A program made the position numbers and the translations under genes. The notes beneath the pieces were generated by a model, which saw nothing but the letters and a program-made list of their open reading frames with translations, had not been told where the DNA came from and did not search any database. 64,000 bases of DNA from Rikenellaceae bacterium (lineage in GTDB: Bacteria > Bacteroidota > Bacteroidia > Bacteroidales > Rikenellaceae). Every line of letters starts with the position of its first letter. The stretch's first letter is position 1. Location: contig JAJBUQ010000027.1 in assembly GCA_020860245.1 (NCBI GenBank), positions 6,361 to 70,360 on the forward strand, in the 5' to 3' direction. Of this stretch, positions 1 through 9,876 are shown in pieces.

Positions 1-89
1 CGCCAAATTTATTTAAATTTACTCTCGGAGCGTAAAATCACAAAAGAAAATTCTTATCTTTATTCATACCTTAAAACTATTAACTAAAA

Positions 90-1451
90 ATGAGTAAGCA
101 AAAGAAATTTATTCTTGATGAAAAGAATCTGCCAAAGCAATGGTACAATATTGTCAGAGATATGCCCAATAAACCTCTTCCTCCGATACATCCTGGGACA
201 AAGAAACCCTTGACTAAAGAGGAATTATCTGTAATTTTTGCAGAGGAACTTATGGATCAAGAGCTCTCGACCCAAAGTTATATCGATATTCCTGAGGAGG
301 TACTTGATATTTATAAGATATGGAGACCGACTCCGCTTGTGAGGGCATATAATCTGGAAAAAGCGCTGGACACACCTGCAAAAATTTATTTTAAAAACGA
401 GAGTGTCAGTCCTGCCGGATCACATAAACCGAATACAGCTATCCCCCAGGCATATTATAATTACAAACAAGGAATAAAACACCTCACCACTGAAACAGGT
501 GGCGGTCAGTGGGGTAGTGCTTTAAGTTTTGCGTGTAAATATTTCAATTTGGATCTTAAAGTATTCATGGTTAAAGTAAGTTACCATCAGAAACCTTATC
601 GTAAAATAATGATGAATACATGGGGCGCGGATGTTATTCCATCTCCAAGTATGATGACAGCTTCCGGTCGTGCCGCTCTCGAAAAAGATCCCGATTGTTC
701 CGGAAGTCTCGGACTCGCGATATCGGAAGCTGTGGAAATGGCCGTTCAAAATCCTCAAACTACAAAATATACTTTGGGAAGTGTGCTTAACCATGTAGCT
801 ATACATCAAACTATAATTGGAGAGGAGGCGATTCTTCAAATGGAGATGGCCGGAGATATGCCGGATGTGGTGATCGGATGTTTTGGCGGAGGTTCTAACT
901 TTGCCGGACTCGGATTCCCATTCCTTAGAAAAAATTTTAAAGAGGGTAAAAATATCCGTATAGTTGCTGTCGAGCCCCAGTCATGCCCGAAACTTACACG
1001 TGGAAAATTTCAGTATGACTTTGGAGATATGGCGGGATTGACCCCTTTATTACCGATGTATACCCTTGGACATACGTTCCAGCCATCGGACATTCATGCC
1101 GGAGGACTGCGTTATCATGGTGCCGGAGCGGTAGTGAGCCAATTATTGAAAGACAAACTTATAGAGGCCCAATCAATCCCGCAACTCGAGACATTCGAAG
1201 CAGGACTGTTATTTGCTAACACGGAGTGCATTATCCCTGCGCCTGAATCGACCCACGCCATTGCGATGGCAATTCGGGAAGCTAAAAAAGCTAAGGAAGA
1301 AGGCCGTAATAAAACTATATTATTTAATTTATCAGGACATGGACTCGTAGATCTATACGCATATGAACAGTACTTCGCTGGGAATCTTGTTAATTACGAT
1401 ATAAGCGATGACGTGATAAATAAATCCCTTGCAGAATTGGAAAAGTTATAA
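90..1451 (+). CDS. trpB2: TrpB2-type tryptophan synthase beta chain
   Basis: PLP enzyme that condenses indole with serine to make tryptophan. The 453-residue product has the long N-terminus typical of the TrpB2 branch (COG1350) and not of classical TrpB of about 400 residues. The PLP lysine is K113 in the motif AGSHKPNTA, and the phosphate-binding loop is GCFGGGSNF. No trpA or other trp gene is adjacent, which is usual for TrpB2; it may salvage indole without an alpha subunit. A weak -7-like TATCTTTA lies at 55-62. The gene ends in a strong bidirectional hairpin. Family assignment is firm; the in vivo role of TrpB2 is inferred. Confidence 0.93.
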   Translation: MSKQKKFILDEKNLPKQWYNIVRDMPNKPLPPIHPGTKKPLTKEELSVIFAEELMDQELSTQSYIDIPEEVLDIYKIWRPTPLVRAYNLEKALDTPAKIYFKNESVSPAGSHKPNTAIPQAYYNYKQGIKHLTTETGGGQWGSALSFACKYFNLDLKVFMVKVSYHQKPYRKIMMNTWGADVIPSPSMMTASGRAALEKDPDCSGSLGLAISEAVEMAVQNPQTTKYTLGSVLNHVAIHQTIIGEEAILQMEMAGDMPDVVIGCFGGGSNFAGLGFPFLRKNFKEGKNIRIVAVEPQSCPKLTRGKFQYDFGDMAGLTPLLPMYTLGHTFQPSDIHAGGLRYHGAGAVVSQLLKDKLIEAQSIPQLETFEAGLLFANTECIIPAPESTHAIAMAIREAKKAKEEGRNKTILFNLSGHGLVDLYAYEQYFAGNLVNYDISDDVINKSLAELEKL

Positions 1452-1453
1452 TA

Positions 1454-1489
1454 AATAAGAGGCTTAATAACAATTAAGCCTCTTATTTT
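1454..1489. terminator. bidirectional terminator between trpB2 and rnpB
   Basis: Inverted repeat with arms AAATAAGAGGCTTAA and TTAAGCCTCTTATTT around a short loop. It has A/T runs on both sides, so it can end trpB2 on plus and rnpB on minus. Confidence 0.85.
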
Positions 1490-1839
1490 ACAGCCGAGAG
1501 TATAAGCCGGGTTCTGTACTGTAAACAGTCTCTGCCATTTATCTTGCTTGCAGGTCACCCTGCAAATCATAAGCAACCTACCCCCCGACTCGGGCGAGCA
1601 GCCCTCTGACATCGGTATACATGGTCTTGCAACCCGTTAGACGTACGGCTATTCATGTTGCCATGAATACCGGTGGTCTCTTACACCACCTTTTCACCCT
1701 TACCGGAAATTCCGGCGGTTATTTTCTGTTACGCTACTATGCCCTCACGAGCATCTTCCCGTTAAGAAGAACGGCGCTCTGCGTTGCCCGGACTTTCCTC
1801 CATCCGTCGAGCGGACGGCGACAGAGCCTCTTGGCTGTT
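1490..1839 (-). ncRNA. rnpB: RNase P RNA
   Basis: Catalytic RNA of RNase P, which matures tRNA 5' ends. Read on minus it has the near-universal block GAGGAAAGTCCGGGC soon after the 5' end, and CAGAACCCGGCTTAT near the 3' end. The terminal arms ACAGCC and GGCTGT pair to close the molecule. Length of about 350 nt fits bacterial type A RNase P RNA. The 5' end touches the stop codon of the upstream acyl-CoA synthetase (stop at 1838-1840), so there is no intergenic promoter space. Short open frames on plus here are artefacts. Confidence 0.95.
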
Positions 1840-3454
1840 AGTTATATAAAAATCTTTTAATTTTGTGAGTCGGTGTCTTTTCGAATGTTCCGGCTTGTTC
1901 TACGACAAGAGAAATTCTGGAAAAACGATTAACTTTTGAATTTACATAATGCAGTAACTCTGCTTTTATCTGTTCGACTTTCTGATCCCACGAATCCTTC
2001 ATGGAGTCGTATTTCTTTTCGAGTTCCTCGCGGTTGAATTGAACGAGGGCCACAAGCTTCCCTTTTTCCTCTTTCACGAGAGAATCTACAACCATGCTGT
2101 GCCCATTGATTACATGTTCGATCTCTTCCGGATAAATGTTTTCTCCGCTCGCACCAACGATCATGTTATTAAGCCGCCCTTTTATGTATAAATAGCCGTT
2201 TTTATCGAAAACACCAAGATCCTGTGTCCTAAACCATCCGTCTTCGGTAAAGGCTTCTTTCGTGGCCTCTTCATTTTTATAGTAACCTGCCATGACATTA
2301 GGGCCTTTGGCAATTATTTCACCTTCGCCGGTCAAAGGGTTCGGATTCAGTATTTTAAGTTCTACCCCTTTAAGTTGTGGTCCCGTAGATTGGATGCGTA
2401 CTGTGGATGTACTTACGCCTGCGATCAACGGAGCTGTCTCTGTCAAACCGTATCCTATTGCGTAAGGGAAGCCGGCTTCATAAAGAAACCGTTCAACAAC
2501 CGGATCGATCTTCGATCCGCCTACACCGAAAAATCTTACCCGTCCTCCGAACGTCGCTTTAACTTTTTTCCCTAATAATTTATGTATCAGTTTCCTGCCT
2601 ATTGTGGTACCGTATAGTTTCCGATTCAATGAATTTTCGTTGATCTTGGAAGCGATCTTGGTTTTGTAAATTTTTTCTATAATTAAAGGTACGCTTAGAA
2701 TAGTCGTTGGACGTACATTTTTCAGAATAGGCAAAAGAATATTTGCGGTAGGAGGCTTCTCAATATAAACAACGGATGCTCCGTGCATAAATGGAAGCAG
2801 TATCCCCAGACTGCATTCATAAGTGTGTGAAAGCGGCAGAAGAGAGAGAAAAATATCGCTGGGGACTACTTTTTGAAGATCTTCAGCCATTGACAATTGT
2901 GAACAGAGATTATTATGCGTCAGCATTACTCCTTTGGGTTTCGACGTAGTTCCGGATGTATAAATAATCGCAGCTATATCGTTGGATTCCACTTTGTTGA
3001 TAACAGTGTAGGTGGTATCGGCAATATTTTTTCCTTTGATTAACGTCAGGTCGTCCATCATAATAATAACTTCCAGATTTTCCTTGGAAATTTCGGAAAG
3101 TTTAGAGTATTGTTTTTTCGAAACGATTGCTGCTTTAGCATCGGAATGTGATATTATTCCGTTGATCTCGTCTGCGGAAAAATCGGGTAAAACCGGTACG
3201 GTTGTAAATCCTGATTTTACAGCCGCAAAATATCCTGCATTCCAGTTAGACATATTTTGTCCTAAAAGAATAACTTTATCTCCGGAGGAAATCCCGTTAT
3301 TAAATAATATATCAGCAACTTTTTCTACCAGTGATGAAAAATCCGAATATGTTAACTTCTCTTTACCGTATATTGAAAAACATTCGTTTTCACTAAAGTT
3401 CGCAACACTATGAGAATATAATTCTGCGAGTGTTGAAAATTTTTGTATAAACAT
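1838..3454 (-). CDS. long-chain fatty acid--CoA ligase (AMP-binding family)
   Basis: Adenylate-forming enzyme that activates a fatty acid to acyl-AMP and then acyl-CoA. The 538-residue protein has the P-loop-like motif YTSGTTSKPKGV near residue 165, the A5 motif YGLTETAP near 345, and the A7 region GWFRTQDLG near 413. It lacks a signal peptide, so it should be cytosolic or peripheral at the inner membrane. Start is ATG at 3454. It is a single gene followed directly by rnpB. Chain-length preference cannot be read from the sequence; it resembles FadD/FAA1-like ligases more than small acid-specific ones. Confidence 0.9.
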   Translation of the reverse strand: MFIQKFSTLAELYSHSVANFSENECFSIYGKEKLTYSDFSSLVEKVADILFNNGISSGDKVILLGQNMSNWNAGYFAAVKSGFTTVPVLPDFSADEINGIISHSDAKAAIVSKKQYSKLSEISKENLEVIIMMDDLTLIKGKNIADTTYTVINKVESNDIAAIIYTSGTTSKPKGVMLTHNNLCSQLSMAEDLQKVVPSDIFLSLLPLSHTYECSLGILLPFMHGASVVYIEKPPTANILLPILKNVRPTTILSVPLIIEKIYKTKIASKINENSLNRKLYGTTIGRKLIHKLLGKKVKATFGGRVRFFGVGGSKIDPVVERFLYEAGFPYAIGYGLTETAPLIAGVSTSTVRIQSTGPQLKGVELKILNPNPLTGEGEIIAKGPNVMAGYYKNEEATKEAFTEDGWFRTQDLGVFDKNGYLYIKGRLNNMIVGASGENIYPEEIEHVINGHSMVVDSLVKEEKGKLVALVQFNREELEKKYDSMKDSWDQKVEQIKAELLHYVNSKVNRFSRISLVVEQAGTFEKTPTHKIKRFLYN

Positions 3455-3590
3455 AAGTAAATTAAATCTTAATTGTTTGGACTGATATAATAACGAGTCT
3501 AAAGCAACTTTATTTCGCGACGCAATATATCAAATAAATTCCTATTTTCAATTTAAAATGGGTGATAAAGATTTTTAATTATTATTTATT

Positions 3591-3598
3591 TACATTTG
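3591..3598 (+). promoter_or_regulatory. Bacteroidota -7 promoter element
   Basis: TACATTTG matches TAnnTTTG exactly. It sits 22 bp before the ATG at 3620, giving a very short leader, and it overlaps the upstream TTG that could otherwise be taken as a start. Confidence 0.7.
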
Positions 3599-3619
3599 TC
3601 ATCATCAAAAAGTCCATAT

Positions 3620-4228
3620 ATGTCTATTATAAGAAGATTATACGATTGGGTATTGCATTGGGCCGACACCAAGTGGGCGGTCATTGCCCTATTCCTTCTT
3701 GCATTTGCCGAATCCAGCTTTTTTCCGATTCCTCCAGATGTTCTATTGATCGCGTGTTGTCTCGGTGCCGCGGTAAAATCTTTTAGGTTTGCTTTGATAT
3801 GCACTCTCGGATCTGTTTTGGGGGCTATATTGGGGTACTGTATAGGTAATTTTGCATGGTTGACTTCGGACGGTGGATTTACCTCTTTTGCAGAATTTTT
3901 TTTCAGAGATGTCTTTTCGGAAGGTGACTATTTCAGGGTAAAAAATGCTTTTGAACAGTACAATTTTTGGGTGGTATTCACCGCAGGATTTACACCGCTT
4001 CCATATAAAATAATAACTATTACCGCAGGAGTATTCAACATTAATTTTATTATGTTCATGATAGCATCTATAATAAGCCGTGGAATGAGATTCTTCCTGA
4101 TAGGCTGGCTTATTTGGAAATACGGGCCACCAATTAAAATTTTTATAGATAAGTATTTTAATTTACTTGCGATTGCATTTACGGTGCTCCTCGTGGGAAG
4201 TTTTGTGGTTTTAAAATATGTTATATAA
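3620..4228 (+). CDS. YqaA/DedA-related (SNARE-associated fold) membrane protein
   Basis: Integral inner-membrane protein of 202 residues with about four to five hydrophobic segments. The early AESSFFPIPPDVLL segment and the later FTPLPYKIITITAG segment are hallmarks of the YqaA branch of the DedA/VTT family, which is linked to lipid scrambling and membrane homeostasis. I chose the ATG at 3620, because the TTG at 3596 overlaps the -7 promoter element. The stop overlaps the aroE start by one base (TAATG), so the two are translationally coupled. Substrate unknown. Confidence 0.85.
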   Translation: MSIIRRLYDWVLHWADTKWAVIALFLLAFAESSFFPIPPDVLLIACCLGAAVKSFRFALICTLGSVLGAILGYCIGNFAWLTSDGGFTSFAEFFFRDVFSEGDYFRVKNAFEQYNFWVVFTAGFTPLPYKIITITAGVFNINFIMFMIASIISRGMRFFLIGWLIWKYGPPIKIFIDKYFNLLAIAFTVLLVGSFVVLKYVI

Positions 4229-4971
4229 TGAAACTTTATGGACTAATAGGATATCCGCTCGGGCACTCCTTTTCTAAGGCTTATTTTGAGAATAAGTTTA
4301 ATAAAGAAGGATTAAGTGACAGTAAATATGAAAACTATCCAATTCAAAAAATAGGTCTTATTTCGGAACTTATAAAAAACAATCCAGAGTTGTCCGGTTT
4401 GAACATTACGATACCTTACAAGCAGGATATTATACCGTTTCTTTCGGATATCGACAATCAGGCAAAAGAAATCGGAGCTGTAAATTGCGTTAAAATTTAC
4501 AGGGAAGGAGAGAATTATAAACTCAAGGGATACAACACGGATGTTACAGGATTCATGGACTCCTTGCTGAATATGATCGGACCGGATAGACCGAATGCCT
4601 TAGTATTTGGAACAGGCGGTGCCTCAAAGGCGGTAATTTTTGTTTTAAAAGAATTAGGAATACCATACAAATGTGTATCGAGATTCTCTAAAGAGGGTGT
4701 TATTCCTTATGAGGAAGTTACGAGGGATTTAATATCGCAACACAAACTTCTGATCAACTGTACGCCGCTCGGTACTTTCCCAAATACGTCCGATTATGTG
4801 AATATTCCTTATGAATCTATAAGCCAAGGACACTATTTATATGATTTAGTGTATAACCCCTCTGAAACTCAATTTCTTAAAAAAGGTAGGATGAAAGGAG
4901 CCACAGTTAAAAACGGATATGAAATGTTGGTTTTGCAGGCTGAATCCGGTTACAAAATTTTCTGTGAATAG
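4228..4971 (+). CDS. aroE: shikimate dehydrogenase
   Basis: Reduces 3-dehydroshikimate to shikimate with NADPH in the aromatic amino-acid pathway. The 247-residue protein has the substrate-site motif NITIPYKQ carrying the catalytic lysine, the NTDVTGF aspartate motif, and the nucleotide-binding VFGTGGASKA. It is slightly shorter than E. coli AroE (272), as in other Bacteroidota. It follows the YqaA-like gene with a one-base overlap and precedes recG by 6 bp, so all three are probably one transcript. The gene ends with TAG. aroQ of the same pathway lies 4.5 kb away on minus. Confidence 0.95.
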   Translation: MKLYGLIGYPLGHSFSKAYFENKFNKEGLSDSKYENYPIQKIGLISELIKNNPELSGLNITIPYKQDIIPFLSDIDNQAKEIGAVNCVKIYREGENYKLKGYNTDVTGFMDSLLNMIGPDRPNALVFGTGGASKAVIFVLKELGIPYKCVSRFSKEGVIPYEEVTRDLISQHKLLINCTPLGTFPNTSDYVNIPYESISQGHYLYDLVYNPSETQFLKKGRMKGATVKNGYEMLVLQAESGYKIFCE

Positions 4972-4977
4972 TTAAAA

Positions 4978-7089
4978 ATGAATACCGTATTCGATAAGGA
5001 TGTAAAATACTTACCGGGAGTTGGCGAAAAAAGAGCGTTGTTACTAAAAACAGAGCTGAATATAAAAACCGTCGGCGATCTTCTAAATTATTATCCCTAT
5101 CGTTATCTCGATAAATCGCAAATATACCGGATACGGGATATAGATCCAAATACCTCTACTCATATTCAGATAAGGGCGCGCGTAGAAAGCATCCAAGCAT
5201 TAGGGGAACGAAATAAAAAGCGTCTGAGAGTTATTGTGAGTGACGGTAGTGGACGAGCTGAACTTGTGTGGTTTAAAGGAATAAATTGGATCCAAAAACA
5301 ACTCGAAGCAGGAAGGGAATATATGATATTTGGTAAACCCTCTTTTTTTAGCGGATCGCTAAATTTAGTTCATCCAGAGATAGAATCGACATTAGGCGCT
5401 AAAGAAAAATTTTTTCCTGGTGTGATCGGAATTTACAGTATTACCGAGAAACTTACCGCGAACCATATCACCAGCAAAACGATCTTTAACACAATCTGCA
5501 CTGCATGGCAGGCCGTTGGCGATGAGATTCCGGAAACCTTACCCCGTTATGTTATAGAACAATACGGAATGATGAGTCTCACAGAGGCTTTGTTTAATAT
5601 CCATTTTCCATCGAATAATGCAAATCTGAATTCAGCGCGGTTTCGTCTTAAATTCGAAGAACTGTTAGGTATTCAACTTAATATACTCTCCACAAAAAAG
5701 AAAAACGAAATAACCTATAAAGGATTTATTTTTAAAACTGTGGGGGATCTTTTCAATCGGTTTTATGAGAAAAATCTTCCTTTTCCTTTAACCGGTGCAC
5801 AAAAACGTGTGCTTAAAGAGATAAGGCACGATTTCCTCAGTGGGAAACAAATGAATAGATTGCTGCAAGGAGATGTTGGTAGCGGTAAAACCCTGGTTGC
5901 GTTGATGAGTATGCTGATTGCCGTAGAAAACGGGTATCAAGCCTGTCTTATGGCTCCGACAGAGATACTTGCGAACCAACATCTGGAATACTTTACGAAT
6001 CTTCTCTCCGGTTTGGGTGTCGATGTGGAATTACTGACAGGCTCGACCACAAAAGCGGAACGGAATCGCATACTGAATTTGCTTCGGGAAGGGGAAATTA
6101 AAATACTTATAGGGACCCACGCCTTAATCGAAGATAGGGTGGTATTTAGTAATTTGGGATATGTTATTATAGATGAACAGCATCGATTTGGCGTTGAACA
6201 GCGGGCAAGACTCTGGATGAAGAATACAGAGGTTCCGCATATTCTCGTTATGACCGCGACACCGATTCCGAGAACTCTGGCAATGACACTGTATGGAGAT
6301 CTGGATGTATCGGTTATAGACGAGCTTCCTCCGGGCAGGAAGCCGGTAAGAACATTGCATTTTTATGATTCACATCGATTACGGATGCTGGGATTCATTG
6401 AAAACGAGATAAAAAAAGGACGGCAAGTGTACATTGTTTATCCTTTGATAAAAGGGTCTGAAAAAATGGATTATCTTAATTTGGAGGAAGGATATGAAGG
6501 TATAACGAGAGTATTCCCGCCACCGGAATACACGACGCTTGTGGTTCACGGTAAAATGAAACAGGCAGAAAAAGATTATGGAATGAAAATGTTCAAAGAA
6601 GGCAAGGCAAATATTTTGTTGGCAACTTCCGTAATCGAGGTAGGGGTGAATGTGCCTAATGCTACTGTCATGGTAATTGAAAGTGCGGAGCGGTTCGGAC
6701 TCTCGCAGTTGCACCAATTAAGAGGCAGGGTCGGCAGGGGGGCGGATCAATCGTATTGTATACTAATGACTTCAGTTAAATTATCTAAAGAATCGCGTAA
6801 GCGTATGGAAGCGATGGTGGAAACCACCGACGGATTCGAACTGGCCGAGCTCGACATGCAATTGCGCGGAGCGGGGGATCTTCATGGAACGCAACAAAGT
6901 GGTATGGCTTTTGAACTGAAAATAGCAAATTTGGGCAAGGACGGACAGATTTTAGCTCTTGCGAGAGAAACCGCAATACTTATTTTAGATAAAGATCCGT
7001 TATTAACTAACGAAGATAACCGGAAGCTCCGGATTCTTGCGGGAAAATTCACCACTGATAAATTATATGATTTCAGTATGATTTCCTGA
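4978..7089 (+). CDS. recG: ATP-dependent DNA helicase RecG
   Basis: Branch-migration helicase that reverses stalled forks and processes Holliday junctions. The 703-residue protein has an N-terminal wedge (OB-fold) domain, a Walker A motif GDVGSGKT near residue 297, the DEQH box near 397, the ATPIPRTLAM motif, and a C-terminal helicase domain ending in the RecG LRGAGDLHGTQQSG motif. It is full length. ATG is 6 bp after aroE, in the same operon. Confidence 0.97.
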   Translation: MNTVFDKDVKYLPGVGEKRALLLKTELNIKTVGDLLNYYPYRYLDKSQIYRIRDIDPNTSTHIQIRARVESIQALGERNKKRLRVIVSDGSGRAELVWFKGINWIQKQLEAGREYMIFGKPSFFSGSLNLVHPEIESTLGAKEKFFPGVIGIYSITEKLTANHITSKTIFNTICTAWQAVGDEIPETLPRYVIEQYGMMSLTEALFNIHFPSNNANLNSARFRLKFEELLGIQLNILSTKKKNEITYKGFIFKTVGDLFNRFYEKNLPFPLTGAQKRVLKEIRHDFLSGKQMNRLLQGDVGSGKTLVALMSMLIAVENGYQACLMAPTEILANQHLEYFTNLLSGLGVDVELLTGSTTKAERNRILNLLREGEIKILIGTHALIEDRVVFSNLGYVIIDEQHRFGVEQRARLWMKNTEVPHILVMTATPIPRTLAMTLYGDLDVSVIDELPPGRKPVRTLHFYDSHRLRMLGFIENEIKKGRQVYIVYPLIKGSEKMDYLNLEEGYEGITRVFPPPEYTTLVVHGKMKQAEKDYGMKMFKEGKANILLATSVIEVGVNVPNATVMVIESAERFGLSQLHQLRGRVGRGADQSYCILMTSVKLSKESRKRMEAMVETTDGFELAELDMQLRGAGDLHGTQQSGMAFELKIANLGKDGQILALARETAILILDKDPLLTNEDNRKLRILAGKFTTDKLYDFSMIS

Positions 7090-7119
7090 AATTTTTACTA
7101 TTTTTAAGAAATTTTTAAG

Positions 7120-7938
7120 ATGAAAATGATGCGTTATATACACAAAATAGCGATATTAATAGTATTCCTGTGTTACACTGTGGAGACTTATTCGCAAACT
7201 ACGGAGAATGCTTTTAGTTCCGGAGAAAAGTTGATCTATGTGGTAAGTTATAGTATAGGAGTCAAAGCTGATCTTGCAGAAGTAGTATTCGAAGTTAAAG
7301 AGGTCAAAATGAAAGGCAGCGACACTTATCATATAAATGCGGTAGCTCAAACTTACACCTCTTTTAACTGGTTCTTCATACTTCGCAACGAATATAGTTC
7401 ATGGCTGAGAAAAGAGGATCTGAAACCGGTTTATGCCGAGAGTAATATCAGAGAGGGGAGTTATCGTAAGAGTGCGAATATGACATACGATTGGGATAAG
7501 AAAATTGTAAACACATGGTGGAAAAATCTCAAAATCGGTACGGATAATTACCGTACTTTAAATTTGACAGATGATAGTTTTGACGGATTGGCGTTATTCT
7601 TTAATTTACGTAATACCCCATTGGAAGAGGTTAAAGACGGTTTTTCGGGTTATATAGAATTAGTGCTGGACGATAAGGTCAAGAGATTGGAATATAAATT
7701 TCTCGGAAGAGAAGAGAAGACAATATCTAAAGTAGGAAAATTTAATACGTTAAAATTTTCTTGTCAACTTACTACGTCGGTAGACGAATCATTTGAAGAT
7801 GGTTCCGAATTTTATTTGTGGCTGTCGGACGATGAAAATAAGATTCCTATTTACCTCGAATCCCCTATACGAATTGGTTCGGTCAAAGCCAGAATAAAAA
7901 AATATAGTAATCTGAAGCATCCGATTAATAAGAAATAA
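7120..7938 (+). CDS. DUF3108 secreted protein
   Basis: The 272-residue protein has an N-terminal signal peptide (hydrophobic core IAILIVFLCY, probable cleavage after YSQ). It then matches the DUF3108 pattern: an early GEKLIYVVSY strand, the FNWFFILRNEYSSW block and a central DDSFDGLALFFNLR block. Members are predicted periplasmic beta-rich proteins of unknown function. The gene starts 30 bp after recG, so may be read from the same promoter, and ends at a strong hairpin. Confidence 0.8.
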   Translation: MKMMRYIHKIAILIVFLCYTVETYSQTTENAFSSGEKLIYVVSYSIGVKADLAEVVFEVKEVKMKGSDTYHINAVAQTYTSFNWFFILRNEYSSWLRKEDLKPVYAESNIREGSYRKSANMTYDWDKKIVNTWWKNLKIGTDNYRTLNLTDDSFDGLALFFNLRNTPLEEVKDGFSGYIELVLDDKVKRLEYKFLGREEKTISKVGKFNTLKFSCQLTTSVDESFEDGSEFYLWLSDDENKIPIYLESPIRIGSVKARIKKYSNLKHPINKK

Positions 7939-7963
7939 AAAGGCTCTTTAAAGAGCCTTTTTT
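7937..7963. terminator. bidirectional terminator between DUF3108 gene and pyk
   Basis: Arms AAAAAGGCTCTTT and AAAGAGCCTTTTT directly joined, with A and T runs. Serves the convergent pair. Confidence 0.9.
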
Positions 7964-7983
7964 ATTTTTCTTATACTGTTTCT

Positions 7984-9426
7984 TTAATCGTTGCCCATAG
8001 CTTTGTTCGTAATGTTCTGGACAGTGCCTATTTCCATGAAAGAAGCTCCTTTCGCAGCTCCGAAACTTCCGCCTATAACCACTATCATATCGTTGCTGTT
8101 TAATATTTTTTCTCCGTTAAGATCCAGCAGGATTCCTAATGGGAATGTATCGTGATTTACCATAGGTTTGTGATAAACAGCTTCGACACCGTAGGATAGT
8201 GCCAACTCTCTCATTACGTATGGCCTGTAACATACAGCATACACCGGTCTTTGGCCGCGGAATGTCGCTAAATATCTTCCGGTGCGCCCTGTCATCGAAT
8301 CTATAACTATGGCTTTTACCGGAAGATTTATACAGGCTTTAACTGCGGATCGTGCAAGCTGTGCAGTAATCTCATTGTTTATTCTTCCCATATTGATATC
8401 TATAATAGGGGAAGTGTCTTTTTCGATTTCACGGGCAATACGCGCCATAGTAGTGATTGCTTCGATCGGATAATCGCCGTTAGCCGTCTCTCCGCTGAGC
8501 ATGATGGCATCGACTCTTTGATAAATGGCATTTGCAATATCGCTTACTTCGGCACGGGTAGGACGTGGATTTTTTATCATAGAGTGCAACATTTGTGTAG
8601 CGATTATAACAGGTTTCTTGCTCTCGATACATTTATTTACCAGACACCTTTGCGCGATAGGAATATGTTCCGCAGGTATCTCTACCCCGAGATCGCCTCG
8701 TGCTACCATTACACCGTAGGTTTCATCAAGTATTTCGTCTATGTTGTCGACCCCTTCTTGGTTTTCTATTTTAGATATGATCTTTATATGGCTCCCTCTC
8801 TCTTTAAGTATTTTCTTTACTTCGAGCACATCCGATTTTGTTCTGACGAAAGAGTGGGCAATAAAATCGATATCCATATCTATCGCCCAGTGAATGAATT
8901 GAATATCTTTTTCAGTTAAAGACGGCAGGTTCATTTTGACGTTAGGTATATTCACACTCTTTTTGCCTTTGATCTTACCCCCGTTAAGCACTCTGCATAT
9001 AAGAGTTTCCTGTTTCTTAGCTATTACTTCCAGTTCTATCTCCCCGTCGTCGACAAGGATATTTGCCCCCACGAATACATCGTCGTACACATGAGAATCG
9101 TTTATGTATATTGTGTCTAAGCTGGAAGGGATATTTTCGGCAGTACCTTTTATTCTCAAAATATCTTCAGCCTCTACTTTTATGCCGTCCTGATATTCCT
9201 CAGTCATTCCGGTAATACGCAGCTCCGGCCCTTTAGTATCTATCAGGATTGCTATTCTGTCAGAGACCTCTCGAATATTTTTCACGACCTGAGTTGCGCT
9301 TTCCGTAGTCACATGCGCAGAATTAATTCGCGCCACATTCATCCCCGCCTCATATAATTCCTTAATAAATCCTACTTCACAACGCATATCGGATACCGTT
9401 GCTACAATTTTTGTTTTTTTGTACAT
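7984..9426 (-). CDS. pyk: pyruvate kinase
   Basis: Converts phosphoenolpyruvate and ADP to pyruvate and ATP, the last step of glycolysis. The 480-residue protein keeps AGMNVARINSAH, the metal/substrate motif IISKIENQEGVDNIDEI, the MVARGDLGVEIP block and the IATQMLHSMIKNPRPTRAEV signature. The N-terminal motif reads ATVSDMRCE where most kinases have ATIGPAS, a known Bacteroidota divergence. A C-terminal regulatory domain is present. ATG at 9426 is 15 bp after the aroQ stop, so the two form an operon. Confidence 0.96.
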   Translation of the reverse strand: MYKKTKIVATVSDMRCEVGFIKELYEAGMNVARINSAHVTTESATQVVKNIREVSDRIAILIDTKGPELRITGMTEEYQDGIKVEAEDILRIKGTAENIPSSLDTIYINDSHVYDDVFVGANILVDDGEIELEVIAKKQETLICRVLNGGKIKGKKSVNIPNVKMNLPSLTEKDIQFIHWAIDMDIDFIAHSFVRTKSDVLEVKKILKERGSHIKIISKIENQEGVDNIDEILDETYGVMVARGDLGVEIPAEHIPIAQRCLVNKCIESKKPVIIATQMLHSMIKNPRPTRAEVSDIANAIYQRVDAIMLSGETANGDYPIEAITTMARIAREIEKDTSPIIDINMGRINNEITAQLARSAVKACINLPVKAIVIDSMTGRTGRYLATFRGQRPVYAVCYRPYVMRELALSYGVEAVYHKPMVNHDTFPLGILLDLNGEKILNSNDMIVVIGGSFGAAKGASFMEIGTVQNITNKAMGND

Positions 9427-9441
9427 ATAGATGCAAATAAA

Positions 9442-9858
9442 TTATTTTATCAAACTTAAAATACCGAGTCTGTAAGAATCGAGCCCGAATCCCATAATAG
9501 AGCCCATACATTTAGGTGCTATCAGAGATTTATGCCGGAATTCCTCACGTCCCAGTATACAAGATATATGAACCTCTATGACAGGAGTCTGTATCCCTCC
9601 GATGGCATCTGCTATGGCGACCGAGGTATGGGTGTAGCCTCCGGCATTCAGAATAATTCCGTCATACTCATTATTGGCACTGTGGATGGCATTTATAATT
9701 TCCCCTTCTACATTAGATTGGTAGTAATCTATAATATGTTCTGAAAATAAAGATTTCAAGAAATACAGATAGTCTTCGAATTTCATATCGCCGTAAATGG
9801 CTTTCTCACGTGAGCCTAAAAGATTGAGATTTGGTCCGTTAATTATTAAAATTTTCAT
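9442..9858 (-). CDS. aroQ: type II 3-dehydroquinate dehydratase
   Basis: Dehydrates 3-dehydroquinate to 3-dehydroshikimate. The 138-residue product starts MKILIINGPNLNLLGSRE, the type II signature with catalytic tyrosine in the following EKAIYGD loop. It also has NAGGYTHTSVAIADA and the catalytic-histidine motif EVHISC. An in-frame ATG 21 bp upstream is rejected because it lies at the -7 promoter element (9877-9884). First gene of an aroQ-pyk unit. Confidence 0.95.
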   Translation of the reverse strand: MKILIINGPNLNLLGSREKAIYGDMKFEDYLYFLKSLFSEHIIDYYQSNVEGEIINAIHSANNEYDGIILNAGGYTHTSVAIADAIGGIQTPVIEVHISCILGREEFRHKSLIAPKCMGSIMGFGLDSYRLGILSLIK

Positions 9859-9876
9859 ATTTATTCTAATATGCTG

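Noticed and set aside
1621..1860. 79-codon frame on plus
   Set aside because: It is the complement of RNase P RNA.
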